In this document: positions 1-7,446 of the stretch, one piece after another | Numbering within the stretch: position 1 is the stretch's first letter | Layout of the letters: each line of letters opens with the position of its first letter | Assembly (NCBI RefSeq): GCF_001633105.1 | Contig: NZ_LUKZ01000001.1 | Span: forward strand, 410,237-451,138 | DNA from: Acidovorax sp. GW101-3H11 | Lineage (GTDB): Bacteria > Pseudomonadota > Gammaproteobacteria > Burkholderiales > Burkholderiaceae_C | DNA length: 40,902 bases | Reading direction: 5' to 3' | Notes under the pieces: generated by a model | What the model saw: the letters and a program-made list of their open reading frames with translations, nothing else | What the model was told of the DNA's origin: nothing | The model's database searches: none | Program-made: the position numbers and the translations under genes

Positions 1-367
1 CCGTGGTCATCAGCTTGTGCACGGGGCATTTCTGCGCCACGGTTTCCAGCTCGGCGATCTGGGCATCGGTGAGGTCACCGCTGACCTGCAGCCGGGTCAC
101 GAGGCGGTAGACGCCCGTGCGCTCGGCCGATGCATCGCGCTCGACCACGGTCTGCACATCATCCACCGGCAGGCCCTTGCGGCGTGCGTACCACAGCACC
201 GTGAGCGCCTTGCAGGCCCCCAGTGCGGCGTCATACAGGTCATGCGGGCTGGGGCCGCTGTCGGTGCCGCCCTCCTCCACACTGCCATCGGCCACGAGCT
301 CGTGCGCGCGGATGTGCACGGTCTGGGCCATGGGCGCGCCGGGGACGCGCCGCAATTCAACTGCCAT
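1..367 (-). CDS. OsmC family protein (3' end cut by window edge)
   Basis: This frame reads from an ATG at 367 to the left edge of the window without a stop, so the C-terminus is missing. The product begins MAVELRRVPGAPMAQ. It contains the OsmC/Ohr signature: GACKALTVLWYARRKG carries the first redox cysteine, and CPVHKLMT near residue 118 carries the second. Family members are cytoplasmic peroxidases that reduce organic hydroperoxides with paired cysteines. An AGGAG ribosome site sits a few bases upstream of the ATG on the minus strand. It is the last visible gene of a leftward set with a flavodoxin-like reductase, DoxX and pirin, which suggests an oxidant/electrophile defence role. Whether it is OsmC or a YhfA-like member cannot be told from the fragment. 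Confidence 0.87.
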   Translation of the reverse strand, partial: MAVELRRVPGAPMAQTVHIRAHELVADGSVEEGGTDSGPSPHDLYDAALGACKALTVLWYARRKGLPVDDVQTVVERDASAERTGVYRLVTRLQVSGDLTDAQIAELETVAQKCPVHKLMTT

Positions 368-420
368 GGGGTGTTCTCCTGGTTGTGCTGGGGCGCGCCA
401 CTGTAGCGCCAAAAGGGGGC

Positions 421-975
421 TTAACGGTCGAGTCGGCGGGCCACGTCGGCCACGCGCTGGCCGAACTGCTTGCCCGTCTCCAGGTCGCCAGGGAACATCT
501 CGGCGGCCGAGGCGTCGGACGGCGACTGCGCCATGGCGCCGCTGAACGAGCCGATCCAGTTCACATCGTTGCGCGTGGCGGCCTTGGAGTTGGCGGGCAT
601 CATGCCGTTGCCCACCCAGATGCCGCCGTGCTGCATGGCCAGGTGGAACAGGTAGTCCAGTGTGATCTGCTTGTCGCCGTTGGTGCTGGCGCTGTTGGTG
701 AAGCCTGCGAACAGTTTGTCCTTCCAGGCCTGGCTGAACCAGGGCTTGGACGAGGCATCGGCAAACTTCTTGAACTGCCAGCTGGGGCCGGCCATGTAAG
801 TGGGCGAGCCAAAGATGATGGCGCTGGCGGCGGCCAGCGTCTCCCAGCCGCCTTCGGGCAGGTTGCCCTCGGCATCAATGGCGACCAGCTGGGCGCCCGC
901 GCCCTCGGCTACGGCTTGCGCCAGGCGTTGTGTATGACCGTAACCCGAGTGGTAGACAACTGCGATCTGTGCCAT
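421..975 (-). CDS. Flavodoxin-family NAD(P)H:quinone reductase-like protein
   Basis: A 184-residue protein with a flavodoxin fold. The N-terminal strand and phosphate loop (IAVVYHSGYGHTQRLA, residues 4-19) match the FMN phosphate-binding site. GSPTYMAGPSW (56-66) matches the flavin-ring loop of WrbA-like quinone reductases. The C-terminus GKQFGQRVADVARRL is also typical. The expected role is two-electron reduction of quinones with NAD(P)H and FMN in the cytoplasm. The ATG at 975 is preceded by a CAGGAG ribosome site. The gene lies 121 bp after doxX in the same direction, with a perfect hairpin in the gap. It is shorter than classic WrbA (about 198 residues), so the general family name is safer. 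Confidence 0.88.
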   Translation of the reverse strand: MAQIAVVYHSGYGHTQRLAQAVAEGAGAQLVAIDAEGNLPEGGWETLAAASAIIFGSPTYMAGPSWQFKKFADASSKPWFSQAWKDKLFAGFTNSASTNGDKQITLDYLFHLAMQHGGIWVGNGMMPANSKAATRNDVNWIGSFSGAMAQSPSDASAAEMFPGDLETGKQFGQRVADVARRLDR

Positions 976-1050
976 GAGAAAACTCCTGTTGAAACGAGGG
1001 GGGAACGACGAAAGACAAAAAAACTAACCAAGGCGGATTGAATGCCAGAA

Positions 1051-1073
1051 CCTGCAGCCCTGCGGGCTGCAGG
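1051..1073 (-). other. Perfect 10-bp hairpin between the DoxX and flavodoxin genes
   Basis: CCTGCAGCCC (1051-1060) and GGGCTGCAGG (1064-1073) form a perfect 10-bp stem with a 3-base loop. No T-run follows immediately in the leftward direction; a run of T lies about 30 bases further on. It is therefore not a standard intrinsic terminator. It may be a processing or partial-termination hairpin that sets the ratio of the two gene products. Confidence 0.6.
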
Positions 1074-1096
1074 CCCATTCATTCACACAGGCCGGA

Positions 1097-1510
1097 TCAG
1101 CGGCCTGCGCGGCGTGCGTCCAGGCTCCAGGCACCCGCGCCAAACGCAGCCAGGGCCAGCAGACCGCCGGTCACGCCCACGTTCTTGAAGAACATGAGCT
1201 GCTGCATCATCTGCTTGTCGGCGGGCAGACTCCAGTAGGCATGAAAGAAGAAGCTGGCCACCAGCGTGAAGAAGGCCAGAGCCAGTGCCGCAAACCGGGT
1301 GCCCACGCCAAAGATCAGCGCCAGGCTGCCCAGCACTTCCACCGCCGCCGCAATGGCGGCCGCCACCGTGGGCATGGGCAGGCCCACCGAGGTGATGTAG
1401 CCCACGGTGCCGGCAAAGCCGGTGAGCTTGCTGATGCCCGCAGGCAGGAACAGGGCGGCCAGCAGCAGGCGCGATGCCAGGGCCAGGGGGTTTTGCAGGG
1501 ATGTGAACAT
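1097..1510 (-). CDS. DoxX family integral membrane protein
   Basis: A 137-residue, four-helix membrane protein of the DoxX/YqjF/MhqP type. The first helix carries ASRLLLAALFLPAGISKLTGF, followed by a helix with VAAAIAAAVEVLGSLALIFGVGTR, then two more hydrophobic stretches. The reading frame is open upstream to 1603. The ATG at 1510 is preferred because AGGAG lies at the right distance and homologues begin here (MFTSLQNPLALASR). DoxX proteins are membrane partners linked to quinone, thiosulfate or oxidative-stress metabolism; the exact reaction is often unknown. It sits between pirin and the flavodoxin-like reductase, a recurrent grouping in proteobacteria that supports a role in quinone or electrophile handling. 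Confidence 0.88.
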   Translation of the reverse strand: MFTSLQNPLALASRLLLAALFLPAGISKLTGFAGTVGYITSVGLPMPTVAAAIAAAVEVLGSLALIFGVGTRFAALALAFFTLVASFFFHAYWSLPADKQMMQQLMFFKNVGVTGGLLALAAFGAGAWSLDARRAGR

Positions 1511-1559
1511 GGTGAAGAACTCCTGAGTGAAAAGGGTTGAGAAGTAAACGATCCAGAGA

Positions 1560-2261
1560 TCAGGCGGCCAGGTCAAACACCAGCACCTCGGCGTCGTGGC
1601 CATCGGTCAACGACAAGGTGGTTTCCTTTTCCATCAGCAGCGCATCGCCGCCCGACAGGGCCTGGCCGTTGGCGGTCAGCGTGCCACGCACCAGGTGCAC
1701 ATAGGTCTTGCGGGTGGGGTTCAGCGCCAGCGTGGCGGATTCCGCGCCGTCCAGCAAGCCTGCGTACAGGGCCGCATCGGCATGGATCTTCACCGAGCCC
1801 TGGGCGCCGTCGGGCGATGCCACCAGGCGCAGGGCGCCGCGCTTTTCCGCCTCGGCAAAGGTCTTTTGCTCGTAGCTCGGCGGAATGCCGCGCACATTGG
1901 GTTCGATCCAGATCTGCAGGAAATGCGTGGTCTGGCCCGCAGCGTGGTTGAACTCGCTGTGCTGCACACCGGTGCCTGCACTCATGCGCTGCACGTCGCC
2001 GGGCGGGATACCCTTGATGTTGCCCATGCTGTCCTTGTGGGCCAGTTCGCCCGACAGCACATAGCTGATGATTTCCATGTCGCGGTGGCCATGGGTGCCA
2101 AACCCGGTGCCCGGCGCAATGCGGTCTTCGTTGATGACGCGCAGGTTGCCAAAGCCCATGTGGGCGGGGTCGTAGTACCCGGCAAACGAGAAGCTGTGGA
2201 AGGAATTGAGCCAGCCATGGTCGGCGTGGCCCCGGTCTTGCGATTTACGAACAGTCAGCAT
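1560..2261 (-). CDS. Pirin family protein (YhaK/quercetinase-like bicupin)
   Basis: A 233-residue protein with the pirin N-terminal cupin. Metal ligands are visible as H57 and H59 (GTHGHRDMEIISYV) and H101 and E103 (GTGVQHSEFN). The C-terminal cupin ends in ETTLSLTDGHDAEVLVFDLAA. Bacterial pirins of this length act as quercetin 2,3-dioxygenases or redox-sensing proteins; the natural substrate here is unknown. The frame is open further upstream, but the ATG at 2261 follows AAAGGAG and gives the family length. It is the first gene of the leftward set and is divergent from the LysR gene, the usual arrangement for a LysR target. Confidence 0.92.
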   Translation of the reverse strand: MLTVRKSQDRGHADHGWLNSFHSFSFAGYYDPAHMGFGNLRVINEDRIAPGTGFGTHGHRDMEIISYVLSGELAHKDSMGNIKGIPPGDVQRMSAGTGVQHSEFNHAAGQTTHFLQIWIEPNVRGIPPSYEQKTFAEAEKRGALRLVASPDGAQGSVKIHADAALYAGLLDGAESATLALNPTRKTYVHLVRGTLTANGQALSGGDALLMEKETTLSLTDGHDAEVLVFDLAA

Positions 2262-2335
2262 GGTGATGGCTCCTTTGATGACTCGACTGTAGGACTGCAA
2301 GCCTGCCTGCGGGGGCAGATGAATTGATGGCAATG

Positions 2336-2350
2336 TTCAAATAATCTGAA
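2336..2350. promoter_or_regulatory. Candidate LysR box in the pirin/LysR divergent promoter
   Basis: The 105-bp gap between the divergent pirin and LysR starts contains TTCAAATAATCTGAA, an inverted repeat TTCA-N7-TGAA that fits the T-N11-A pattern of LysR-type operators. It lies 17 bases before the LysR start codon, where it could serve autoregulation and activation of the divergent set. Only one such site was noticed. Assignment rests on position and symmetry. Confidence 0.45.
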
Positions 2351-2366
2351 TTAACATGGCACCACC

Positions 2367-3305
2367 ATGCAAAACGCCCGCGATGTCCTCACCCCCGATG
2401 CGCTGACCATGCTGCAGGTGATTGCCGAGGCAGGCAGCTTTGCCGCCGCCGCACGGCAACTGGGCCTGGTGCCCAGCGCCCTCACCTACCGCGTGCGGCA
2501 GATTGAAGATGCGCTCGACGTGCTGCTGTTCGACCGCAGCGCACGCCAGGCCCGCCCCACCGAGGCGGGGGTGGAGCTGCTGCGCGAAGGCGCCCGCCTG
2601 CTGCAGGACATCGACGCCGTGGCCCACCGCGTGCGCCGCGTGGCAACAGGCTGGGAGCCGCAGCTCACGCTGTCCATCGACGGCATCATCTCGCCCTACA
2701 CCATGCTGGAGCTGGTGGACGCGTTCTATGCCATGCAGCCCCCCACACGCCTGAAGCTGCGCGACGGCATCATGACCGGCACGCTGGAGGCGCTCAACTC
2801 GGGCCGTGCCGACCTGGCGATTGGTGTCTCGGTGGCGAGCAACAACGTGGCAGGCCTGCAGCAGGCCTTGCTGGGCGATGTGCTGTTCATCTACGTGGTG
2901 GCGCCGCACCACCCGCTGGCCACTGCGCCCGAACCCATCTCCGACGCCACCCTGCTGGAGCACCGCGCCGTGGCCGTGGCCGATTCGGCCACGCGCGGCG
3001 GCGCCACCATGGGCCTGCTGGGCGGGCAGGATGTGCTGACGGTGGACACCATGCAGGCCAAGGTGCAGGTGCAGCTGCGTGGCCTGGGCGGCGGCTTTTT
3101 GCCCGAGCCCATGGTGCGCCCCTATGTGGAAGCCGGCCGCCTGGTGGCGCGCCGCGTGGCCCGGCCCGAACGCAACGTGCGCGTGCACTACGCCTGGGGC
3201 GGCCCGGGCTTCACCGCGCCCGGCCGGGCGCTGCAGTGGTGGCTGAACCAGCTGCAAAGCCCCGCCACACGCCGCGCTCTGCTGGAAAACCACCATCATT
3301 TCTGA
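2367..3305 (+). CDS. LysR family transcriptional regulator
   Basis: A 312-residue regulator. The N-terminal winged helix-turn-helix is clear (residues 11-60: FAAAARQLGLVPSALTYRVR, then DVLLFDRSARQARPTEAG). The C-terminal part is a periplasmic-binding-protein-like effector domain. The gene is divergent from the pirin-DoxX-flavodoxin-OsmC set with a LysR-box-like inverted repeat in the gap. By the usual logic of the family it activates that set in response to a small molecule; quinones or other electrophiles are the obvious guess from the target genes. No effector can be read from the sequence. Confidence 0.93.
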   Translation: MQNARDVLTPDALTMLQVIAEAGSFAAAARQLGLVPSALTYRVRQIEDALDVLLFDRSARQARPTEAGVELLREGARLLQDIDAVAHRVRRVATGWEPQLTLSIDGIISPYTMLELVDAFYAMQPPTRLKLRDGIMTGTLEALNSGRADLAIGVSVASNNVAGLQQALLGDVLFIYVVAPHHPLATAPEPISDATLLEHRAVAVADSATRGGATMGLLGGQDVLTVDTMQAKVQVQLRGLGGGFLPEPMVRPYVEAGRLVARRVARPERNVRVHYAWGGPGFTAPGRALQWWLNQLQSPATRRALLENHHHF

Positions 3306-3402
3306 TCCCGATCAAGCGCCCGTACCTGCTGGGCGCGTGTAGAGTGGTCACCGTTGGTTCTGTACTGCATTTCATCCGCCGACCGTCACCGAAAGGCCTC
3401 CC

Positions 3403-4545
3403 ATGAGCACACCCGATCCTCGCCCCGCCAAACGGCTCCGACGCACCAGCGCCCCGACCTCCGCCCCCGTTGCGGCCCCCGCAGCCCCCACCACCCCATC
3501 TGGCAAACCCCAGCGCCACTTCGCGATCATCGGCGCGGGCATGGCGGGCATTGCCTGTGCCCGCACCCTGGTGCAGGCCGGGCACCGCGTGACGGTGTTC
3601 GAGAAATCCGCCCAGGCCGGTGGCCGCACCGCCACCATCGACACCCCATTTGGCAACTTTGACGCCGGGGCCCAGTACTTCACCGTGCGCGACCCGCGTT
3701 TTGCCCGCGCCATCGACACCGTGCCCGGCATCTGCAAGCGCTGGAGCGCCAATTCCGTCCAGGTGCTGGACGCCGCAGGCCGCGTGGCCGCTGCGGGCCT
3801 GCCCCACCGCGAGGCGCACTGGGTGGCCAGCCCCGGCATGCAGGCCCTGGTGGGCGCCTGGGCCGAGCCGCTGCGTCAGGCGGGCCAGCTCCTCACCGAC
3901 ACGCGCGTAACCCGCATCGAGCCCGACCCCCTGAACACCCCCGGCTGGCAACTTCGCACCGAAGGGCCCGGCGGCAGCCAGCATGTGTATGCCGGTTTTG
4001 ACGCCGTGCTGCTGGCCCAGCCCGCCGTGCCCGCGCAGGCACTGCTGGCCAGCTCGGCCGTGGACACGCCACTGACCGACGCCCTCTCCAAGGTGGCCAT
4101 CGCCCCCTGCTGGACGCTGATGCTGGCCTACCCGCAGGCCGTGCGCCCGGGCCTGACCACGCTGGGCCCGCAGTGGAACGCGGCGCGCAGCACCCACCAC
4201 CGCATCGCCTGGCTGGCACGCGAATCGTCCAAGCCCGGCCGCAACGTGGTCGAACGCTGGACGGTGCAGGCCAGTCCCGCCTGGTCGGCAGAACATCTCG
4301 AAGACGACGCTGCCCGCGTGCAGGCCAAGCTGCTCAAGGCCTTTGCCGAAGTCACCGGCATCCGCGCCACCCCCGCCCATGCCGACACGCGCCGCTGGCG
4401 CTATGCACAAACCACCCACCCCCTGGGCAAGAGCCACCTGTGGGACACCGCCATGGGTCTGGGCGCCTGCGGCGACTGGTGCCTGGGGCACCGCGTGGAA
4501 GACGCCTTCGTGTCGGGCCTGGAGCTGGCACTCGCGGTGGCATGA
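3403..4545 (+). CDS. FAD/NAD(P)-dependent oxidoreductase, renalase-like
   Basis: A 380-residue flavoprotein. A Pro/Ala-rich N-terminal extension of about 38 residues precedes the dinucleotide-binding motif ([12 protein letters not shown], residues 42-53), with [11 protein letters not shown] (70-80) as the second FAD contact. The C-terminal FAD motif is [20 protein letters not shown]. The overall pattern is that of COG3380, proteins related to renalase and amine oxidases whose substrate in bacteria is mostly unknown. The stop codon overlaps the gluQ start (ATGA), so the two are translationally coupled. The extension has strongly biased composition; a later start is possible, though ATG 3403 is the only good early candidate. 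Confidence 0.85.
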   Translation: MSTPDPRPAKRLRRTSAPTSAPVAAPAAPTTPSGKPQRHFAIIGAGMAGIACARTLVQAGHRVTVFEKSAQAGGRTATIDTPFGNFDAGAQYFTVRDPRFARAIDTVPGICKRWSANSVQVLDAAGRVAAAGLPHREAHWVASPGMQALVGAWAEPLRQAGQLLTDTRVTRIEPDPLNTPGWQLRTEGPGGSQHVYAGFDAVLLAQPAVPAQALLASSAVDTPLTDALSKVAIAPCWTLMLAYPQAVRPGLTTLGPQWNAARSTHHRIAWLARESSKPGRNVVERWTVQASPAWSAEHLEDDAARVQAKLLKAFAEVTGIRATPAHADTRRWRYAQTTHPLGKSHLWDTAMGLGACGDWCLGHRVEDAFVSGLELALAVA

Positions 4546-5531
4546 CGGAGCGCGCGGCCCCGGAACCCAGCGGCGCCGCCCGGTACATCGGGCGCTTTGC
4601 CCCCTCCCCCACCGGCCCGCTGCATGCGGGCTCGCTGGTCGCGGCCCTGGCCAGTTGGCTGGACGCGCGCGCCCATGGCGGCCAGTGGCTGGTGCGCATC
4701 GAAGACGTGGACACCCCGCGCTGCGTGCCAGGCGCCGACCAGTTCATCCTGCAGCAGCTGGCCACCTGCGGCCTGGTGCCCGACGCGCCACCCGAGTGGC
4801 AGTCGGCCCGTTCGGCCCACTACCAGCGGGCGCTGGACCAGCTGGTGGCCCAGGGCCACGCCTACCCCTGCGCCTGCTCGCGCAAGGACGTCGAAGACGC
4901 TCAGGCGGCACTCGGCCATGCGCGCGAGCGCCATGCCGCGCTGCCCTACCCCGGCACCTGCCGCCACGGGCTGCGGGGCCGCACAGGGCGCTCGTGGCGC
5001 TTCAACGCCACAGATTTCAAGCAAAAACAGGCCCTACCGCCTGATGGATACGCCTCATCAGCTATTAATTCAATAGCAAACAACACCCTACACTGGCATG
5101 ACCGCCGCCTGGGCCTGCAGCAGCAGGACGTGGCCCGCAGCGTGGGTGACTTTGTGCTGCACCGGGCCGACGGGCTCTGGGCCTACCAGCTGGCCGTGGT
5201 GGTGGACGACGCGGCCCAGGGCATCACCGACGTGGTGCGCGGCGAGGACCTGGCAGACAACACCCCGCGCCAGATCCTGCTGCAGCAGGCCCTGGGTGTG
5301 CCCACGCCCCGCTACCTGCACACCCCGCTGGTGTGCGGCGCCAATGGCGAGAAGCTCTCCAAGCAGAACGGCGCCCGTGCGCTGGACCTGGCCGACCCGC
5401 TGCAGGCCCTCTCGCAAGCGGCCCTGGTACTGGGCCTGCCCGCACTGGAACATCCGCACAACAATCACCTGGGCGACGCGCAAACACAGTGGGTTGCGGC
5501 GTGGCGACGTCACTACAATGGCTCACCGTGA
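4542..5531 (+). CDS. gluQ: Glutamyl-Q tRNA(Asp) synthetase with an in-frame repeat insertion
   Basis: A 329-residue paralogue of the GluRS catalytic domain that attaches glutamate to queuosine in tRNA(Asp). The class I motifs are seen as [15 protein letters not shown] (residues 18-32, HIGH variant HAGS) and [10 protein letters not shown] (269-278, KMSKS variant). Zinc ligands C110, C112 and C140 are present. The start is the ATG overlapping the previous stop; upstream codons in this frame lie inside the previous gene. Compared with the E. coli protein as I recall it, about 22 residues are extra between WRFNATD and NTLHW (residues 159-180). Those codons (5016-5081) are a copy of a dispersed repeat. 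All catalytic motifs lie outside the insert. The stop overlaps the trmB start. Confidence 0.93.
   Translation: MTERAAPEPSGAARYIGRFAPSPTGPLHAGSLVAALASWLDARAHGGQWLVRIEDVDTPRCVPGADQFILQQLATCGLVPDAPPEWQSARSAHYQRALDQLVAQGHAYPCACSRKDVEDAQAALGHARERHAALPYPGTCRHGLRGRTGRSWRFNATDFKQKQALPPDGYASSAINSIANNTLHWHDRRLGLQQQDVARSVGDFVLHRADGLWAYQLAVVVDDAAQGITDVVRGEDLADNTPRQILLQQALGVPTPRYLHTPLVCGANGEKLSKQNGARALDLADPLQALSQAALVLGLPALEHPHNNHLGDAQTQWVAAWRRHYNGSP
5016..5081 (+). repeat. Dispersed Comamonadaceae-type repeat, copy 1, inside gluQ
   Basis: An AT-rich stretch inside a GC-rich gene. It holds two hairpins: CTGATG (5041-5046) with CATCAG (5056-5061), and GCTATT (5061-5066) with AATAGC (5072-5077). Its left part reads CAGGCCCTACCGC. 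The complement of 23309-23376 aligns along its length (CAGGCC, TACCGC, GCCT, GCTAT..ATAGCAA in order). It adds exactly 66 bases, or 22 codons, without a stop. Repeats of this kind are normally intergenic in Comamonadaceae genomes (recalled, not searched). Confidence 0.75.
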
Positions 5532-6289
5532 TTGAACCGACCCTTGCTTCCGCCCCCGCGAGCGCAGCACCCGCTGCCGCTCCCTCCGCCCCCGGCGCTG
5601 CGCCTGCGGGCGTGACCCACCCCAAGACCATCAAGAGCTTTGTGCGCCGCGCAGGCCGCACCACCACCGGCCAGGCCAAGGCCTTTGAAGACTTCGGCCC
5701 CCGTTTTGTCCTGCCCTACGCCCCGGCGCCGCTGGACGCCACCACCGCCTTTGGCCGCAGCGCCCCGCTGGTGCTCGAAATCGGCTTTGGCATGGGCGAA
5801 GCCACGGCCCACATCGCCCGCGTGCGCCCGGACGACAACTTTTTGTGCTGCGAAGTGCATGAGCCCGGCGTGGGTGCGCTGCTCAAGCGCATTGGCGAGC
5901 AGGAGCTGACCAACATCCGCATCCTGCAGCACGACGCCGTGGAGGTCATCGACCACATGCTGCCACCCGGCGTTCTCGACGGCGTGCACATCTTCTTCCC
6001 CGACCCCTGGCACAAGACCAAGCACAACAAGCGCCGTCTCATCCAATCCCCGCTGGTGGCCAAGCTGGCCGCCCGCCTCAAACCCGGTGGCTACCTGCAT
6101 TGCGCCACCGACTGGCAACCTTACGCAGAGCAGATGCTGCAGGTGCTGAGCGCCGAGCCCCTGCTCCAGAACTCCGCCGCTGGCTTTGCACCGCAGCCCG
6201 ACTACCGCCCCCTTACCAAGTTTGAGAACCGCGGCCTGCGGCTCGGACATGGGGTGTGGGACGTGGTGTTCGTGCGACGCAACCAATAG
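5528..6289 (+). CDS. trmB: tRNA (guanine-N7-)-methyltransferase
   Basis: A 253-residue SAM-dependent methyltransferase that makes m7G46 in t[22 protein letters not shown] is the SAM-binding motif I, and [16 protein letters not shown] is the diagnostic TrmB substrate/catalytic motif. The C-terminal [16 protein letters not shown] is typical. The start is a GTG overlapping the gluQ stop by 4 bases. No in-frame ATG lies nearby, and the frame upstream runs through gluQ. The first 30 residues are Ala/Pro-rich and not conserved. It forms a tRNA-modification pair with gluQ. Confidence 0.93.
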   Translation: MIEPTLASAPASAAPAAAPSAPGAAPAGVTHPKTIKSFVRRAGRTTTGQAKAFEDFGPRFVLPYAPAPLDATTAFGRSAPLVLEIGFGMGEATAHIARVRPDDNFLCCEVHEPGVGALLKRIGEQELTNIRILQHDAVEVIDHMLPPGVLDGVHIFFPDPWHKTKHNKRRLIQSPLVAKLAARLKPGGYLHCATDWQPYAEQMLQVLSAEPLLQNSAAGFAPQPDYRPLTKFENRGLRLGHGVWDVVFVRRNQ

Positions 6290-6333
6290 CAGCACCAGCC
6301 ACCATGCCCCGACAGGCCCGCCAAACACCGCCT

Positions 6334-7389
6334 ATGAAACCCATCCTGCAAAACCTGGTGGAGATGACTGGACACCGCGACCACCTGCGGTTGGAGGTGT
6401 CGGTGTTGTCCACGCTGCAAAAGCTCAGCAGCATCACCGAAGTGCGGGCCCTGGAGCTTTTCACCGACTCAGGCGTGCCCTATGTGCGCCCGCGCACCTG
6501 GGTAGACAACGGCCAGCTGGTTTCCACCGACTCGGAAGCCGCTGCAGACCCCCGTCGCGAGCCGCTGGAGAACTACCCCGCGCTGCGTGGCTGCGTGGAC
6601 ACCCACGGCGAAAGCGCCCTGGCCTCGCCGCGCAAGGGCCGGTATGTGCTGTGGCTGCCGGTGTGGATGCATGACAAGGTCAGCACCTGCCTGGAAATCA
6701 CGCAGTCGCGCCCCTTCTCGGCCCACAAGCTGGATGTGCTCATGGGCGTGTTCCAGGTCTACCAGAACTACCAGAGCCTGCTCGACTACAGCGAGCGCGA
6801 CGCGCTGACCGGGCTGTTCAACCGCAAGACGTTTGACGAGCAGTTCTCGCGCCACACCATGAGCGGGCTGGCCAGCCGCACGAGCGCCGCCAACGAATCG
6901 CTGGTGGCCGACGAAAGCCCGGTGGCCAACGAACACGAACCCGTGCAGCAATGGCTGGCCGTTGTCGATATCGACCACTTCAAGCAGGTGAATGACCGCT
7001 TCGGCCACCTGTATGGCGACGAGGTGCTGATCCTGATCGCCAACATCCTGCGCAGCTCGTTCCGCAGCCACGACCGCATCTTCCGCTTTGGCGGCGAGGA
7101 GTTTGTGGTGCTGCTGCGCTCCACCACGCTGAGCACGGCCCACAAGGTGTTCAACCGCTTCCGGCTGGCGGTGCAGGAGTACAACTTTCCGCAGGTGGGC
7201 CGGGTCACGGTGAGCCTGGGTTTTGTCTGCACCAACAAAGGCTCGCCCGTCGAAATCCTGGGCCAGGCCGACCAGGCGCTCTACTACGCCAAGGAGCACG
7301 GCCGCAACCAGGTCTGCTTCTATGACGACCTGGTGGCCAACGGCCACCTCACGGCCAAGGTCGCCAACGACGACGTCGAACTGTTCTGA
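6334..7389 (+). CDS. Diguanylate cyclase (N-terminal sensor region plus GGDEF)
   Basis: A 351-residue cyclase that makes c-di-GMP from two GTP. Residues 1-150 form a soluble, probably GAF-like sensor region with no membrane helix. The GGDEF domain starts at ERDALTGLFNRKTF (154-167). Metal and GTP contacts are seen in VDIDHFKQVNDRFGH (211-225), and the active-site motif GGEEF is at 253-257. The inhibitory site R244-S-H-D247 precedes it by five residues, so product inhibition is expected. Between the first helix and DIDHF there are about 20 residues more than usual, including a tandem repeat. An ATG at 6304 is also in frame; 6334 was chosen because the conserved-looking sequence begins there. 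It converges on the HD-GYP gene. Confidence 0.9.
   Translation: MKPILQNLVEMTGHRDHLRLEVSVLSTLQKLSSITEVRALELFTDSGVPYVRPRTWVDNGQLVSTDSEAAADPRREPLENYPALRGCVDTHGESALASPRKGRYVLWLPVWMHDKVSTCLEITQSRPFSAHKLDVLMGVFQVYQNYQSLLDYSERDALTGLFNRKTFDEQFSRHTMSGLASRTSAANESLVADESPVANEHEPVQQWLAVVDIDHFKQVNDRFGHLYGDEVLILIANILRSSFRSHDRIFRFGGEEFVVLLRSTTLSTAHKVFNRFRLAVQEYNFPQVGRVTVSLGFVCTNKGSPVEILGQADQALYYAKEHGRNQVCFYDDLVANGHLTAKVANDDVELF
6889..6936 (+). repeat. 18-bp tandem repeat (2.7 units) inside the GGDEF domain
   Basis: GCCAACGAATCGCTGGTG (6889-6906) is followed by a diverged second copy (6907-6924) and a 12-base partial third copy (6925-6936). Each unit encodes A-[ND]-E-S-[LP]-V, giving ANESLVADESPVANEH. It lies in the loop between the first helix and the metal-binding strand of the GGDEF domain. 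Confidence 0.8.
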
Positions 7390-7446
7390 CGCAGCCGGGC
7401 TGGGCACTTGCCTGGCCGCAGCTGGTGCAGCACCCGCCGGGCTTGC

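Noticed and set aside
3316..3336. GCGCCC / GGGCGC hairpin after the LysR gene as a terminator.
   Set aside because: The stem is only 6 bp, the loop is 9 bases, and no T-run follows. Such pairs are frequent by chance in GC-rich DNA.
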